From Rhizophagus clarus (taxonomy: Eukaryota; Glomeromycota; Glomeromycetes; Glomerales; Glomeraceae): 64,000 nucleotides of DNA. The stretch is from NCBI GenBank assembly GCA_015698045.1, contig BLAL01000215.1, positions 1,364,001-1,428,000 on the forward strand. Reading direction: 5' to 3'. The position numbers and the translations under genes were made by a program. The notes under the pieces are model-generated. The model was not told the origin of the DNA. It did no database searches and saw only the letters and a program-made list of their open reading frames with translations. Shown one piece after another: positions 11,634-23,764 of this stretch (positions are counted from its first letter, which is position 1; every line of letters begins with the position of its first letter).

Positions 11634-12412
11634 CCTGGTAATTACTTGGCCAAAAATGTAATTCATAAATCAAAATACGTAAATAATTACGTATTTTGTA
11701 ATTATTTATGTAAAACATAAATAATTACATCAAACGTAATTACTGTAAATACTATTGGATGTAAAAATATCGCTGAAACTGATAGTACCAGTATTTTTAT
11801 ATGTAAAAAATGCAAAAAAATGCTGAAATTGACAAGTTCTGGTGTTTTTATATATAAAAAACGCAAAAAATACTAAAACTGTCAGTTTTGATGTTTTTAT
11901 ATGTAAAAAGTAAAGAAAAAAATGCCAGAACTGACAGTTCTGATATTTTTATATATAAAAGACACAAAAAACTGCCTTTTATATGTTAAAAGTCAAAAAA
12001 ATGCCAGACTGATTGTACTGGCATTTTTATTTAAAAAAAAGTCAAAATTAACAGTTCTGGCATTTTTGTATATAAAAAACGCAAAAAATGCCAAAACTGA
12101 TAATTTTGGTATTTTTATATATAAAAAGTAAAGAAAAAAACTGCCAAACTGATAGTTTCAGTGTTTTTTATATAAAGTCAAAAACAAAACTGCCAGACTG
12201 ACTGCTATGACGTTATTATTCATTAAAGTGCAAAAAAAGCCAAAATTGACTGTTCTGGCATTTTGATTTGCAAAAAAAAAGCACGTTCTAACATATTTAC
12301 AAAATGAGATCACATGACTTGAATCAGCCAATGATATTTACACTAATTATGTGTGACATAAATAATTACGTATTTATATATTTTTTAAAAAATCTGGTAA
12401 TTAATTACTAGG
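11634..12412. mobile_element. MITE-like element containing hairpin-forming tandem repeats
   Basis: The ends are imperfect inverted repeats: CCTGGTAATTACTT and, reversed, CCTAGTAATTAATT. Inside, from about 11770 to 12290, a ~60-bp unit recurs about nine times. It alternates a short palindrome (GCCAGAACTGACAGTTCTG) with TTTTTATATATAAAAA. There is no coding capacity. The target duplication was not resolved. Confidence 0.45.
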
Positions 12413-12420
12413 ATTACGAA

Positions 12421-12654
12421 TTACGTATTTATACATAAATATGAAATTATCAGGCCATGTATAGACATCTTTTTAGAAGTATATACTTTCACGTCATAGT
12501 TTATAGTGGGACTATTATTCTCTTTGTTTTGTTGATAATAAAGCTTTCCTTCATCTTGACATAACACACATCGTTTAAAATTTTTATTATTTATTTCTTG
12601 AAAGAGTAGCAGATTTCTACTTATTTTACAACGTGTACATACTTGTTCACCCAT
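12421..12654 (-). pseudogene. N-terminal Cys4 zinc-finger fragment
   Basis: From ATG at 12654 the protein begins MGEQVCTRCKISRNLLLF and then has CVLCQDEGK. This gives a C-x2-C...C-x2-C arrangement near residues 6-9 and 29-32, a short zinc ribbon I associate with many Rhizophagus hypothetical proteins. The frame ends by 12421, just inside the boundary of the MITE-like element at 11634-12412, so the gene is probably truncated by that insertion. Function is unknown; DNA or RNA binding is a guess from the finger only. Confidence 0.5.
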
Positions 12655-12818
12655 TTTTTTTATAAACAATACTAATAAAAATGATATTTGCAACATTTAG
12701 TAAATAAATGAAAAGACAGAAAAAAAAAATATCATAGTCCACCTTTTATTAATGTTAAATAACAGAAAAACTGAGAAAATTATTTTCGTGTTCAGTATTT
12801 ATCACACTTATGTATATA

Positions 12819-12994
12819 GATGCCACCCAAATCCAAAATAATTTGGAATTATGGCAGCCTAAATGTACAAATCCAAATTAATTTACAAATTACATATATA
12901 AATTTTGCAATTTGTGCATTTGAAATTTGGGAATTATGGCTGTCAAAATGTACAAATTAATTTGGGATTTGCTTAAAATAATTTGGGTGGCATC
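12819..12994. mobile_element. TA-flanked MITE (Tc1/mariner type), 176 bp
   Basis: GATGCCACCCAAAT at the left end and ATTTGGGTGGCATC at the right end are perfect inverted repeats flanked by TA (12817-12818, 12995-12996). The arms remain similar inward, as in a foldback MITE. It is non-coding. Confidence 0.7.
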
Positions 12995-13149
12995 TATACT
13001 TATGTATACTTCCTATAAAACTATAAAACTATAAAAGGATCATATTAAACTGTAATATTATACAGTACAAATAAATTTCCATAAAAGGTTATCAAATAGT
13101 TGTGAAGATATCACATCAGATTTCACATAATGTGATATTGCAGAATTTT

Positions 13150-13390
13150 TTCAGGCGTTACTGGGGTAGTTAGTAGTACTGATTATTTGAAAGATTTTCT
13201 GCACCTCATCAATGAAATCATCATTATGTGCCTTGATTTTTCAGTTTTCGCAGTAAGTTTACCATCAATTTTAGCATAAATTTTACTGATTTCTGCAATG
13301 AATGTTGATTTAAAATTGGAAATTTCTTGTGATATATGCATAGAGTTCATTAGAGACTTTTTGTTTAATATTTGACTATATGGTAGCAAA
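13150..13390 (-). pseudogene. Decayed helical protein fragment
   Basis: The minus-strand frame gives QEISNFKSTFIAEISKIYAK and then, after an apparent single-base shift near 13220, DDFIDEVQKIFQIISTT. It looks like a remnant of a coiled-coil protein. No family is recognised. Confidence 0.3.
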
Positions 13391-14404
13391 TCCCATGAAT
13401 ATCACTAGACTAACAAGTAAAAAAATAGCAGATAAGGCCAAAAATAGCATGCTTTCAGAAGAGTTAAGTAATGTCAAACTGGGCATGATTAGGTGTAGTA
13501 ATTTTAAGAGATTTTATTGGTAGATCAAGTTTTTTAGATATTAACAATTGATTTTTTTAATAGCAATAATTTTCTTGCTAGAAAAAAGGATTTATTATTA
13601 CCACTGCATGTGAAATAGGATTTAACCAGATTTAAATAAAAAAATTATGTTGCTTGATCCTTTATTTTTCATAATTAACATGTTTAACAATATTACTAGA
13701 AAGAAAATCTAATGAATTACAGTTTTATGAATAATTAATATTCTGTGATTTAATATTAATAGAGTAATAAAGATGAGCTGTTACTAAGAAATACAGTATT
13801 ACTGTTTATTATTAAGATCACACAAGATCTGGAAGATCACGCACATTTTTTTGTGTTGTTTAAGCCCTATTTATACCCCAATACAAATTCATTAATGACC
13901 CATAAATAGAAATTTGTTTTATTATGCAGAATCTAGATCCTTTACATTTCAATAAGATCTAGATTTGTAAATCGGTAGATTATGAGGTGTAATTTTCATT
14001 CTTGTTCCATTCTAATATCAGGAATATTAGATTGATTTGCATAATAATGCTAATTCAAAGATTCATAATATGCATGTTATACTACAAGTCCAGAATCTTC
14101 CAGAAAAAAAAAGTCAAACATCATCACCAAATTAATTATTTATTGATTCTAGTTCTAAAAGAACCTTCTAAACCCATGATCTACTTCCTTATAGATTTGT
14201 AAAATATGAGATCTTAGTTTCATTATTACAAAAATAGTACTCTATTAATCGACTATTATTATAAAAATAGGACATTTAAAAATAAAAATACCACAGAAAT
14301 GACACAGGGTGTAGTTAAATCATAGGAGAAGTACAAGATGATGTACTTACTGCATATATTATCTAAGCCACTTACATAGATTTGAAAAAAATATTCTATA
14401 TTAG

Positions 14405-15010
14405 TGATGAATACCCTTTAGAAAATGATTATTTGTCCACGAGTTTCAGGACCTTTATTTTCAGCAATATTAAGCAAATCCATTACTCTTTTTGTGGTTA
14501 TCATCTGGCACAATGTCGTAACTGATCTATAACTCAACCATTCTTTTTTACCTTTTCCTATTTGAATAATGAAATCAGTTATATGATTAACTATTTTATT
14601 TTCAAATCTTGCGCCTTAGAAATGAAACCAGCTTGAATGGATATTTTACAAAATGTTTTTATACCAAAAAGCTCTCTTATTAGGATGTGATATGCTTTTT
14701 CTCATAGATTGTTGCATTAGTTTTTAAGCTCCATCGAAGCATGAATAAAGTTATCAATCTAAAAAATATTTTTTCAATCATATTCTAGTACTTCATGAAC
14801 TTCATCAACTATAAAAGCTTAATGTACAAGTTCTTGTAATTCTGTAACTATCACTATAAGGCTTCTAAACTGGGTCACTTCAGCTGATGCTGAAGTTGCA
14901 AATTGTGTGCATTGAATACGTCTTTTATTCTTTTTACAAACTATATTCTTGACTCTAGAAGAAAGAATTCAAATTTTCAAAGAAAAATAAATAAAATAAA
15001 TGACTGCAGA
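14405..15010 (-). pseudogene. Decayed gene, unrecognised, many in-frame stops
   Basis: One minus-strand frame reads through ATSASAEVTQFRSLIVIVTE, AFIVDEVHEVLEYD, AYHILIRELFGIKTFCKISI and then, after a shift near 14600, WLSYRSVTTLCQMITTKRVM and DLLNIAENKGPETRGQ. At least five stops interrupt it; most are explainable as CAA/CAG/CGA/TGG transitions. The steady amino-acid composition shows it was coding. I cannot name the family; VDEVHEV is reminiscent of a helicase DExH box, but the surroundings do not support that firmly. Confidence 0.45.
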
Positions 15011-15099
15011 TATTAGTGACGTAGTTACTGCAGAGAAGTTTAATGATGATGTACTTACTGCACACAATATCTAAATCACTCACATGATTTGAAAAAAAG

Positions 15100-17204
15100 A
15101 AATAAAATTATATCAATTCAGTACAATACGAGTAATTAATTTGCCCAACGATTCAAGTATCTTCTAGATAGTTATTGGAAAGATAATAGGACTCATTATT
15201 GGAGAGGTTTTTCTTTTGTATCCCCCTGTCACAATAGTAATAACCTCTATTACATTCACCATATTCATTATATCCATCGTATTCATCATAACCATCATTA
15301 TCATCTAATTCATCTGATATTTTTTTTCAGAATTGTTGTCGTGACTATAATCATTTATTTATTTACAGTGATGGCAAATGACCAGGTTATTTGTTTATTT
15401 TAAAATGACCCTTGAATGATCTTTGAATGACCTAATAGGACCCCGAACATCTCTCATTTAGGTCAGATATGATGTATAATAAAATATTTAATTTAGGATA
15501 TCTTGGTTAATATTAATGCTATCAAAATAAAATTTATACCATTAGATTCATCTCATTAAGACGAATTCAATGATATAAATTTCATTAAAATCCAATCAGT
15601 AGATTTAACTTTTTAAAAATTTTATATGATCAATAAACAAACTCAACCCCTGACCTATTTATATATAGTTCAGGATCCTGACCTAGTCATTAGGGTCATT
15701 TGTCATTTAAGTCATTTAAAATTAATGCTTTATAATTTAGGCCAGGTTTATGATTCTGACTAGAATTATGAATTTATAGTATTACATGAAAATTTTATCC
15801 ATAAATATCGAAATTGTATTGGTCAGAATTATGACGTAATTTTTAAATGACTAAGTTATTTGTCATTTAACGTTAAAATGACCCAAATAACACGTGACCA
15901 GTCATTTGGGTCATTTGAGGTCATTTAGGTCACTGGCCAACACTGAGTCATTATCATCATTTATTTCTTCCACTACTCTAGCCTCGTTCTTATATGATAT
16001 ATCCCAATTAGCAGTCTCATTATCAAAAGTCCCTGTGAGCGTCTTTATATAATTCTTCAAATCAGCTGATAAGGATGAATTTTCTTCAGGTATGGGTAAG
16101 CTTTCTTCATTAATATCAGAATTTTCAGTCACATAATTTTGGTAACCTAAGGTCGGCAAAATTTCTGTCTTAATAAAAGAATTAGAATTATTATTAGAAA
16201 AATAGTCTATAACCCTTTGAAGTTCCTCATTGGTAATCTTTGAGATAGAATTTATGCTATATATTATGATATATCAAATTTTATCTATCACTATTTTTTC
16301 AAATAAATTAAAAATCTTTATAGCTTGCTGAGTTTGCCTAAATAAATTTTCTTACTTAGTATTAGGAAGCTATTGGATAATAAAATCATAAACCTGACCT
16401 TTTGTCTTTTTCTTATCAACTTTACCATTAGACATGATGTCTTTAACCATAATTAAAACTCTTCAGCATATAAATACTAACTTAGTATCTTTTCTTGATT
16501 AGCTTTCATTGCGAGACTTTTTGCATTACTGACTCTTTGATATAAGCAAATGATATTTTTCTTACCTGAGATAAGCAAAATTTCTGGAGGGTTGAGAGAC
16601 AATATGCATATGGAATCATCCTCCTGAATAGATAAAGGAGTAATGGATTCATTAAAGTTGCGAGTAATTTCTTGAATTAATTCCTACCCATTTTTTGTAC
16701 TTACAAGCTTTTCAAAAGAAGAGATACTAGAGGCAGTATTAGATATTTTTTGTAATGATACTTGATCTTCTACTACTTTACTAAGTTTCTTTTCCTTATT
16801 ACATTTTTTAATCTCATTGCAATGCTTTTTTTATTGACCTCAACCAAGAAAGCATCCGTCTTCATATTTTCTGATGTCTTCTCTTGATCTGGTACCTTTG
16901 ATACTTCTTTGATTTGTTCTATTAGTTTTAACTGACTATAAACTTTGTGAATAGGTGATGAATCAGATATAATAATAACTGATACCTCTGATGACATTTT
17001 CTTATCATTCTGTGGCTGTTCATCCACTATCGTAAAACTCTATTCTAATATCATAAGTCTGGCTTCAAGCTTCTTGACTTTAGACTTAAGTTCAATATTT
17101 TCAGCTTTACATTTAGTATTTTCTTCAATAATCTGTCTTAACTTCGCATTCTTAACCTCAAGTTCAATGATACGCTATTTCAATACTTCAAGCTCAGATG
17201 ACAT
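15100..17204 (-). pseudogene. Coiled-coil multi-domain gene of lineage-expanded family, interrupted by a MITE
   Basis: The start is ATG at 17204 (MSSELEVLK), followed by a leucine/glutamate coiled coil (RIIELEVKNAKLRQIIEE) to about 17040. A polar linker follows, then a helical block (RQTQQAIKIFNLFEKI, about 16330), an acidic region, and a Gly/Tyr/Asp-rich tail (DDNDGYDEYDGYNEYG, about 15280). This matches the layout of a highly amplified Rhizophagus family. In-frame stops include TAG after VLK, TAG after MILE, TAG and TAA near 16400, and TGA near 16280; all fit Gln, Arg or Trp codons changed by transitions. Small frame shifts occur near 16790 and in the A-run near 15325. A hAT-like element (15366-15945) splits it. 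Confidence 0.6.
15366..15945. mobile_element. hAT-like MITE inserted in the coiled-coil gene
   Basis: The left end CAGTGATGGCAAATGACC and the right end GGTCACTGGCCAACACTG are imperfect inverted repeats with the CAGTG tip common in hAT elements. Many AAATGACC and GGTCATTT motifs occur in both orientations near the ends. An 8-bp target duplication could not be recognised. It contains a short imperfect palindrome (15544-15568) also present in the Tc1-type MITE near 22985. Confidence 0.6.
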
Positions 17205-19240
17205 GATTGATAAATTTTATACAAGAAGTGAAATATTCAAAATTAGTTAGTATATATAAATATATATAAAGACTGTCATTTTACCAAGAGAAATAGGTTA
17301 TAAAGTCACCAGATTTTCAAGACTGTGTGACCTCAAAAAAATGCTAAGAAAATTTTTATTAATACATGCAAAAAATAAATACAAATATTCAGAATGTAGC
17401 CCATAATACATAATGAATTTTCTATGCTAATAACTGCGAACATATATTGCCTATTTTTATTGATCGTTCTCTTTATCTTTTTAATCAAAATTTCAACATG
17501 CTTATTAAGTGAATAATTTTAATGGGTATTATTATTAAACTTTAAATATTATGAAGGGTCAGATACTTATGACCAGGAATATATTAATAAGATCACTATT
17601 TTTATGGTATATCATAGTATGATCTTAACTTGAACTTTGATTACTTTTTGTAATAATTTTTATTTTTATTTTACTTATATATTATAAAAATTTGTGTCAG
17701 TTTAATAAAATTAAAATTAAAATTTATTATGGCATTTTTATATAATTTTTTTTTTAGAATTATATATATAGTATATATATTTATATTTGAATTTTTGAAT
17801 TACTAATGGATTTAATATATTGTATATAAGTATTTTGGCTTAATATATTATATAACAAAATTTTTTTTTTTTTCCTTATTTTTAAATTTGTAAACTAATT
17901 AATTTTAAAATACTTTAAAAGTTTATAAACATTAGACCAATCAAAATTTAGATATTACCAAACCCAAAAATTCCTACTTTAAATTTACTTGCATGCTAAA
18001 TTACAAGACCACGAATGTTAAAAAAAATATTCATATATTTAACATTTCTTACCAAAGTCTATAACAACTAATGATACGCCATACATTACATATTATATAC
18101 GTCACAAGTTTTATTGTTTTCTTTATTGGTTTGAAAGTAACAAAAGGGTTTTAAGAATAATTCGATTTATATATTATGTTATATTTTATTATTTTGATAC
18201 TTTAAAAGTCGAACAAATTAAATTATAAGACGCCCTGTGAAAAAAATAATTTGATTTATGTGGCGAATTTTACTGCGCTATCATAAAATTCTTCTGTGAC
18301 GTGTTCTAAGTGTAGTTTTAAATAATCTCATGCGAAACAAATTTGCACATCCCTACTTTAGCCTTAAAAAAACAGCATTATTTGCCAAAAAAGCGTTTAT
18401 TATAAATGATTTTAAAAGATATCATTACTAAATTTGTTTAACAAAGCAAGGCATGATTTTTATGGGCAAAAAGAGAAATCACACTCAAAACTACTTTAAT
18501 ATTGTTCTGATTTTTTATGGAAAAGAAAAAGTAGTGATCAAGAATGAAAAATTAAATTACTTATTTTGACGCGTAAAAAAAACAATCATGAAGTATTTTG
18601 ATATTTGTGAATATAATTTTTTTTTCTCTTTTTATTTCCAATTTTAAAGATTTTAAAACAAATAAATAAAAAAAATAAAATAAAGTAAATTATATATCAA
18701 CAAAAGATCATAAATTATCAAAATTCATAATCTTTTTTTTCATGTTGGAATAGACAGTTTTCATCAATCCAATGATCACGGCTAAACTAATTCTTGAGCT
18801 CTAATATGGATCCACACAATTGATGATATTTTTTTGTAAACTTTCAAAGGACAAATGAATACCGCCATATCTTGAGCGGCTATATAATATACTTCATTAA
18901 ATTGGAACTAGAATAACTAAAAAACGATAAAAAAGAAGAGAAAAAAAAAAGCAGCAGTTTTTTATTTCCTATCAAAGGATAATAAAAAAAAAAAAAAAAT
19001 TATTAAACTAAGAAATAAAATATTGGCTTATTATAAAAATAATATGTACAATGTGAATTTTTTTTTCAAAAAAAAAGAAAATTATTATATATATATATTT
19101 TTTTTTTTAAAAAAAAAAAAAGAAGGAAATTATTTTGTAAAGACTAAAGAATTGTTCATTCATAGCGTAAAAATAATAATTACAAATTTGAAATTCATTT
19201 TAAAAAAACAAATAAAATAAATAAAAATACAAAAGATAAT
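17205..19240. other. AT-rich intergenic region, no gene seen
   Basis: Homopolymer runs and scattered stops in all frames. It may hold the 3' flank of the membrane-protein gene at 19359. No tRNA, rRNA or repeat unit was identified. Confidence 0.5.
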
Positions 19241-19311
19241 TACCACAACCCAACAAAAATCATGAAAGAAAGAAATAATTGTTTTTTTTTTGAAAAAATG
19301 TCCGTTTTCAT

Positions 19312-19357
<46 letters not shown>

Positions 19358-19358
19358 T

Positions 19359-19928
19359 TTAGGTCAAACGACCACGAGTTCTTATGTAAGCAACAAGAAG
19401 ATAAACGAATATGACAATTATTATAAAAGAATTTGAAGCACAACGACGACCCCACATCCTTGTCTTTTCGCTGCGACCAAATATACTAAATCCCATTCCA
19501 ATAAACCAAAGTGGCCAAAATAAGAAACCAAAAAAGTAAAGCTTTTTGGTGATCGGCCAAGGAGCCTGAGTGTCAAGAGGAACATTATCAATATGAGCTT
19601 CAGGAGTTATTGTTGGAGATTGATAAATTGGGGGCATGTCAATTTTAGCATGGTCGTAAGTCGGTAAATCTGTCGATGGGGATGTTGGAGATATATGAGC
19701 TTGTGATGGATATGTTAATGATGAATCGTTCGTCGTTGTTGAAGTGTTATTATTAGATTCTTCTCTTCCTTCTTGTTGTGTATTAGAAGTATATTCTGGT
19801 GGATTAGAAGCTATTGATCTCGTATCGGAAAATTCAAATTCGGAATTTTGTTCTAATAATCCATCCAATTTTTGTTGTGCTGGTGTTGATAGTGTTAATG
19901 TTATTATTGGAACGTTAACTTCTCCCAT
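19359..19928 (-). CDS. Two-TM membrane protein with PPxY motifs
   Basis: An intact intronless gene of 189 residues from ATG at 19928 to TAA. Residues ~1-125 are Ser/Thr/Pro-rich and probably disordered, with two PPxY motifs (PPEY near residue 43, PPIY near 100) plus an LPTY. Two hydrophobic segments follow: LYFFGFLFWPLWFIGMGFSI (about 129-150) and SFIIIVIFVYLLVAYI (about 167-182), joined by a basic loop (GRSEKTRMWGRR). PPxY motifs bind WW domains of Nedd4/Rsp5 ubiquitin ligases, so a role as a membrane adaptor or substrate, as in Bsd2/Ndfip-type proteins, is a plausible inference; sequence homology to those was not shown. Codon use is less AT-extreme than nearby pseudogenes and there are no lesions, suggesting a live host gene. 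Confidence 0.8.
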   Translation of the reverse strand: MGEVNVPIITLTLSTPAQQKLDGLLEQNSEFEFSDTRSIASNPPEYTSNTQQEGREESNNNTSTTTNDSSLTYPSQAHISPTSPSTDLPTYDHAKIDMPPIYQSPTITPEAHIDNVPLDTQAPWPITKKLYFFGFLFWPLWFIGMGFSIFGRSEKTRMWGRRCASNSFIIIVIFVYLLVAYIRTRGRLT

Positions 19929-19959
19929 CGTAAAATTATTATTAAAAAATTATTAGAAA

Positions 19960-22750
19960 TAATAATAAATAAATTTGCTAGAAAAAAGTATTCCTTTGTC
20001 TTTTATTTATCAAAAAAAAAAAAAAAATTCCTTGTCTTTTTTTTTTTTTATAAAATAAAATAAAGATTAGTGTTGTGGAAAAAAAAAAAGTTTTAAAAGT
20101 TTTGGAAAAAAGATTTCTTTTTTTATAAGTTTACAAGGATCATCAATTGCGGTATTAGAGCTATTTTTTAAACAAAGAGCGAAAATCAATGGTTTATATA
20201 TTGAAATATTGTTGTATATTATGGTGTGATTGAAAATCGGTCAAACAAATAATTTACAACAATCTCAAGTCTTACTATTGTTTTGATAAATCACAATCTG
20301 AAAAAAAAACCGCATGAACAACACAAAATCAAAAAAAGGTTATCTGAAAGTGACGTATAATTAGTTTCGCCACATTTTCCCAATTGATCAAATAAATAAA
20401 TTATATAATACTTTATATGTCTTTTTTCTAGTAAATTTCTTTTTTATAAATAGGCTGAAACATTTAAACAATGTTTCCATTCGGATTTAATGATCATCTT
20501 TACTTCTTACCATATAAATTACGTTTCATTTTACTTTGGTTACATGGGTTACATTAGCTTATCACAATGCTACAATTGTGTTTTTTACCTTTTCCTAAAT
20601 AATTTAACCTTTAGCGTTACAAAATAATTATACGGTTACATATAATAAATTAGCCGGAAGTATTAGAATTATTAAATTTAGCATGCATAAAGCTGGTGGT
20701 AATTAATGTGTTTTTACATTTCAACAATCGAATCCTTACTGGTACTAACTAAGGTTCTCGGTTACGATGGTTATTTTCTTTTTTTTTTTTTTTGATAATA
20801 ATTTGACTTTATCGTATTATTATTTACCTTTTACAAGCAACTTTAATTGAGCGTTAATACGGTTAGTGTAAATAATGTAATTGTTTATTTCCAAATTTCA
20901 CTCGCATATTCCATTATTCCGATTTACATTTTTATTTTAGAATTCTGTAACCCATTTTTAAATTACATTCTAAACTTAGTCTAAACAATTCTGCAATTCT
21001 CAAAACAAAAACAAACGGAATTACTGATACCTAAAAGTTGTTATTCGCAGAATAAATGCTGTGACTAATTACTTTTGTTAACATTACTAGATTAAGTTAA
21101 CAAATCGTGATCTATTAATAAGTTCGCTTTTAAGCCATGTAATTCATTTCTTACATAATCATTATATACTATATTTAGCTCGAGATATACTGCAAATTTT
21201 AATTGTTTTATAAGTTTTTTTAATGGGTCACTTGTGACCGATGTTAAATTCCAGCTGGAAATTATAATTCTGCCCCGGTAAAAAAAACATAATTAACCTT
21301 TTGTAGTTGTTCATATATAATAATTATATTAACTGAATAATAGCCGTATAAGGATTAAGCAGTTAAATATCAGATTCATTTTACTTAAAATAAGCACCCT
21401 TGACCAGCACTATAATAATTTTGACCAATATTACAACATACAAATTCATTTATCACCTCTGACTAGCATTATAATAATTTAGCCAACATTACAATATATT
21501 ACATCTAAAATTTACTTAAAAATAAAGGACTTTATAGTATTACTAACGGTAAATATTTTATTGCAAAAAATAAATAACAAATATTAAATCTAATTTGGCT
21601 AATCATTATCAAGAATTTAAGATTTAAAATTAATTTTTTCAAAAAATTATATAATAACTTATTAGTTATTATCTTCCAGCATTGCCATAAAAAAAGTCAT
21701 TACCATGTAATCATAGTAAAATATTTGTCATCTGCATCACATACTTCTCTTTTCTTTTTTTTATAAGTATTCTAAAGATTTAGTTTTTTTGAAATGCATA
21801 TATATCATGGGTTATAGTATCCCTATGCATAGTATCTTCCCTCTTTTACCTGATAAAAAGTTCCATTTTTTATTGATTTTATTATTTGATGAAACTAATT
21901 TTGCCCAGATATTATGTAAAAATAATTTTCTGGTTACTATACAATCTTTTAAACACATTTATTTATAATAAAAATTTGAATTATTGATATGATAATATAA
22001 GGTTAACCTTTAGAAATTTGCAAAGTATCCAAAATACTATGACCTATGATATACAGTATATATATTCATTACATTATTATTTCTCATAGATAAACCATGC
22101 TTAATTCCATTATACCATATTTTTTTTTTATAGCAATGTATACTGGAGTAGTTTTAATTATTATAGAATATATATTTTGTAATCCAAATTAAAACCAAAC
22201 CTATTCAATATAGCTAGATGTAACCTATAAAAAAAATTTAATATTTTTTATCCTTATTTTCAAAATGATATAAACTATTTATTCATAATTGAATTATTTA
22301 AATATTTAAATACTAATATTTATCTAAATTTTACTTATTTTTATTCAGTTTTTTTTTTATTCAAATAAGTTTAAAACTAATTGCATTTTTAAAAACTAAA
22401 TTTAAACTAGATATAATTGATTTAACTTTTTTTAAATAGTTTTTTCAAAACTGATTAAAACTAATTTATATATCCAGTTTATATTTATTTAATTATTAAT
22501 TTATTAATTAAATAAATAATAAAATAGATAGTTATAAATGAAATCATATTTATATTTAGTTATTAATTTATTATATAATAATTTACATTCAAATCAAATT
22601 TAAGTTAAGTTGTAATTATTAATTATTTAAGCAAATTATATTATAATTTATAAATAAAATGTAATAAAAAAAATTTATTATATATTCTTATAGGATTACA
22701 TTATATATTTTTTTACATTTATTGAATAGCTTTATTAGTGATATATATAA
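19960..22750. other. AT-rich intergenic region, no gene seen
   Basis: Includes the probable promoter of the membrane-protein gene just right of 19928 and long T and A runs. Motifs such as TGACCAGCATTATAATAATTT recur loosely at 21400-21480, but no gene was recognised. Confidence 0.45.
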
Positions 22751-22752
22751 TA

Positions 22753-23281
22753 CAGATAGCTACCAAAAGTATACAGACATTTAAAGATATCTCGGCATCT
22801 AGTGATTGAAAATTCATGATTTTATATTCATTAGATTTGTCTATATGAGAGGAATCAAATGATGATAAAACCAGATCTATACGACCAATATTCAATACAC
22901 AATTATACTTTAAATATTTAGACGTTCCTAGTATTATATTTTTTTGATCCAATAATTGGATTTTCATGGTCATTAGCTTATTGTATTCATCTTATTAAGA
23001 CGATTCAAATGATGGTAAATACATAATAATTGGACCAATAATAAGCAAATTATGATATTTTTTAAATTTATAACTATTTTATTATACTATTTGTATAAAT
23101 CATAGATTTTTTACAATGAGTATTCTCGTATTTTCAAAAAATTCTGAAAAATATGAAGTATGGGAGTTGTTTATTATGATTGTACGTACAGAATAATACA
23201 TTAATTTATATTACATTAATATATAATGATCAGCATATTTTAGTAAAAAAAAGGTGTCTATATACTTTTGGTAGCCATCTG
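22753..23281. mobile_element. Tc1/mariner-type non-autonomous element, 529 bp
   Basis: CAGATAGCTACCAAAAGTAT at the left and ATACTTTTGGTAGCCATCTG at the right form ~28-bp inverted repeats flanked by TA (22751-22752, 23282-23283). The CAG...AAAAGTAT tip is typical of Tc1-like termini. No transposase frame is present. An internal segment near 22985 (TTCATCTTATTAAGACGATT) is shared with the MITE at 15366-15945. Confidence 0.75.
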
Positions 23282-23609
23282 TAAATGAACATTGCATAAA
23301 TGGGTATTTTTAACAATAGGCTTTTGTTTATAATATTCTTTTTGCTCTTTTGTAGGTTTAGTATAAACAACTGAAGAAGATATCTAAATTTATAAAATAC
23401 AAAATCATAAAATTTAATGATAATTAATAACATACAATAATACAGTATGTCAATAATAACCTTATTTTTTCACAGAACTTTCATGTTGAAGTTTGAAAAG
23501 AAAAAGAGTATTGTAAAGTAAAAAAAAGTAAAATCATTAAATAGATAAATAGACTATAAATAAATTTAATGATTTTATAGTGTGATCGTGAGAGTCTATA
23601 TAATAAAAC

Positions 23610-23760
23610 ACTTATTGTATAGGTCTTTAGGCAATATTCTGCTATTTTTGATTTCAGCAATTTGATGGCCAGATTGTGCCACTTACGTGATACAATCTGA
23701 GCTTATCAAATGACCTCAATCAAAAACAGTACTTTTTTGCCTAAATACTATACAATAAGT
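23610..23760. mobile_element. Short foldback MITE, 151 bp
   Basis: ACTTATTGTATAGGTCTTTA and, reversed, ACTTATTGTATAGTATTTA form the ends. Internal CAGATTGT/ACAATCTG and ATTTGATG/ATCAAATG pairs extend the hairpin. The target duplication is unclear in this AT-rich context. Confidence 0.55.
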
Positions 23761-23764
23761 ATAT

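Noticed and set aside
14002..14202. Plus-strand 66-residue open frame
   Set aside because: Composition is that of AT-rich noise, with no homologous motif or splice context.
22719..22973. Minus-strand 84-residue open frame
   Set aside because: It runs across the terminal repeat and interior of a Tc1-type MITE; coding is unlikely.
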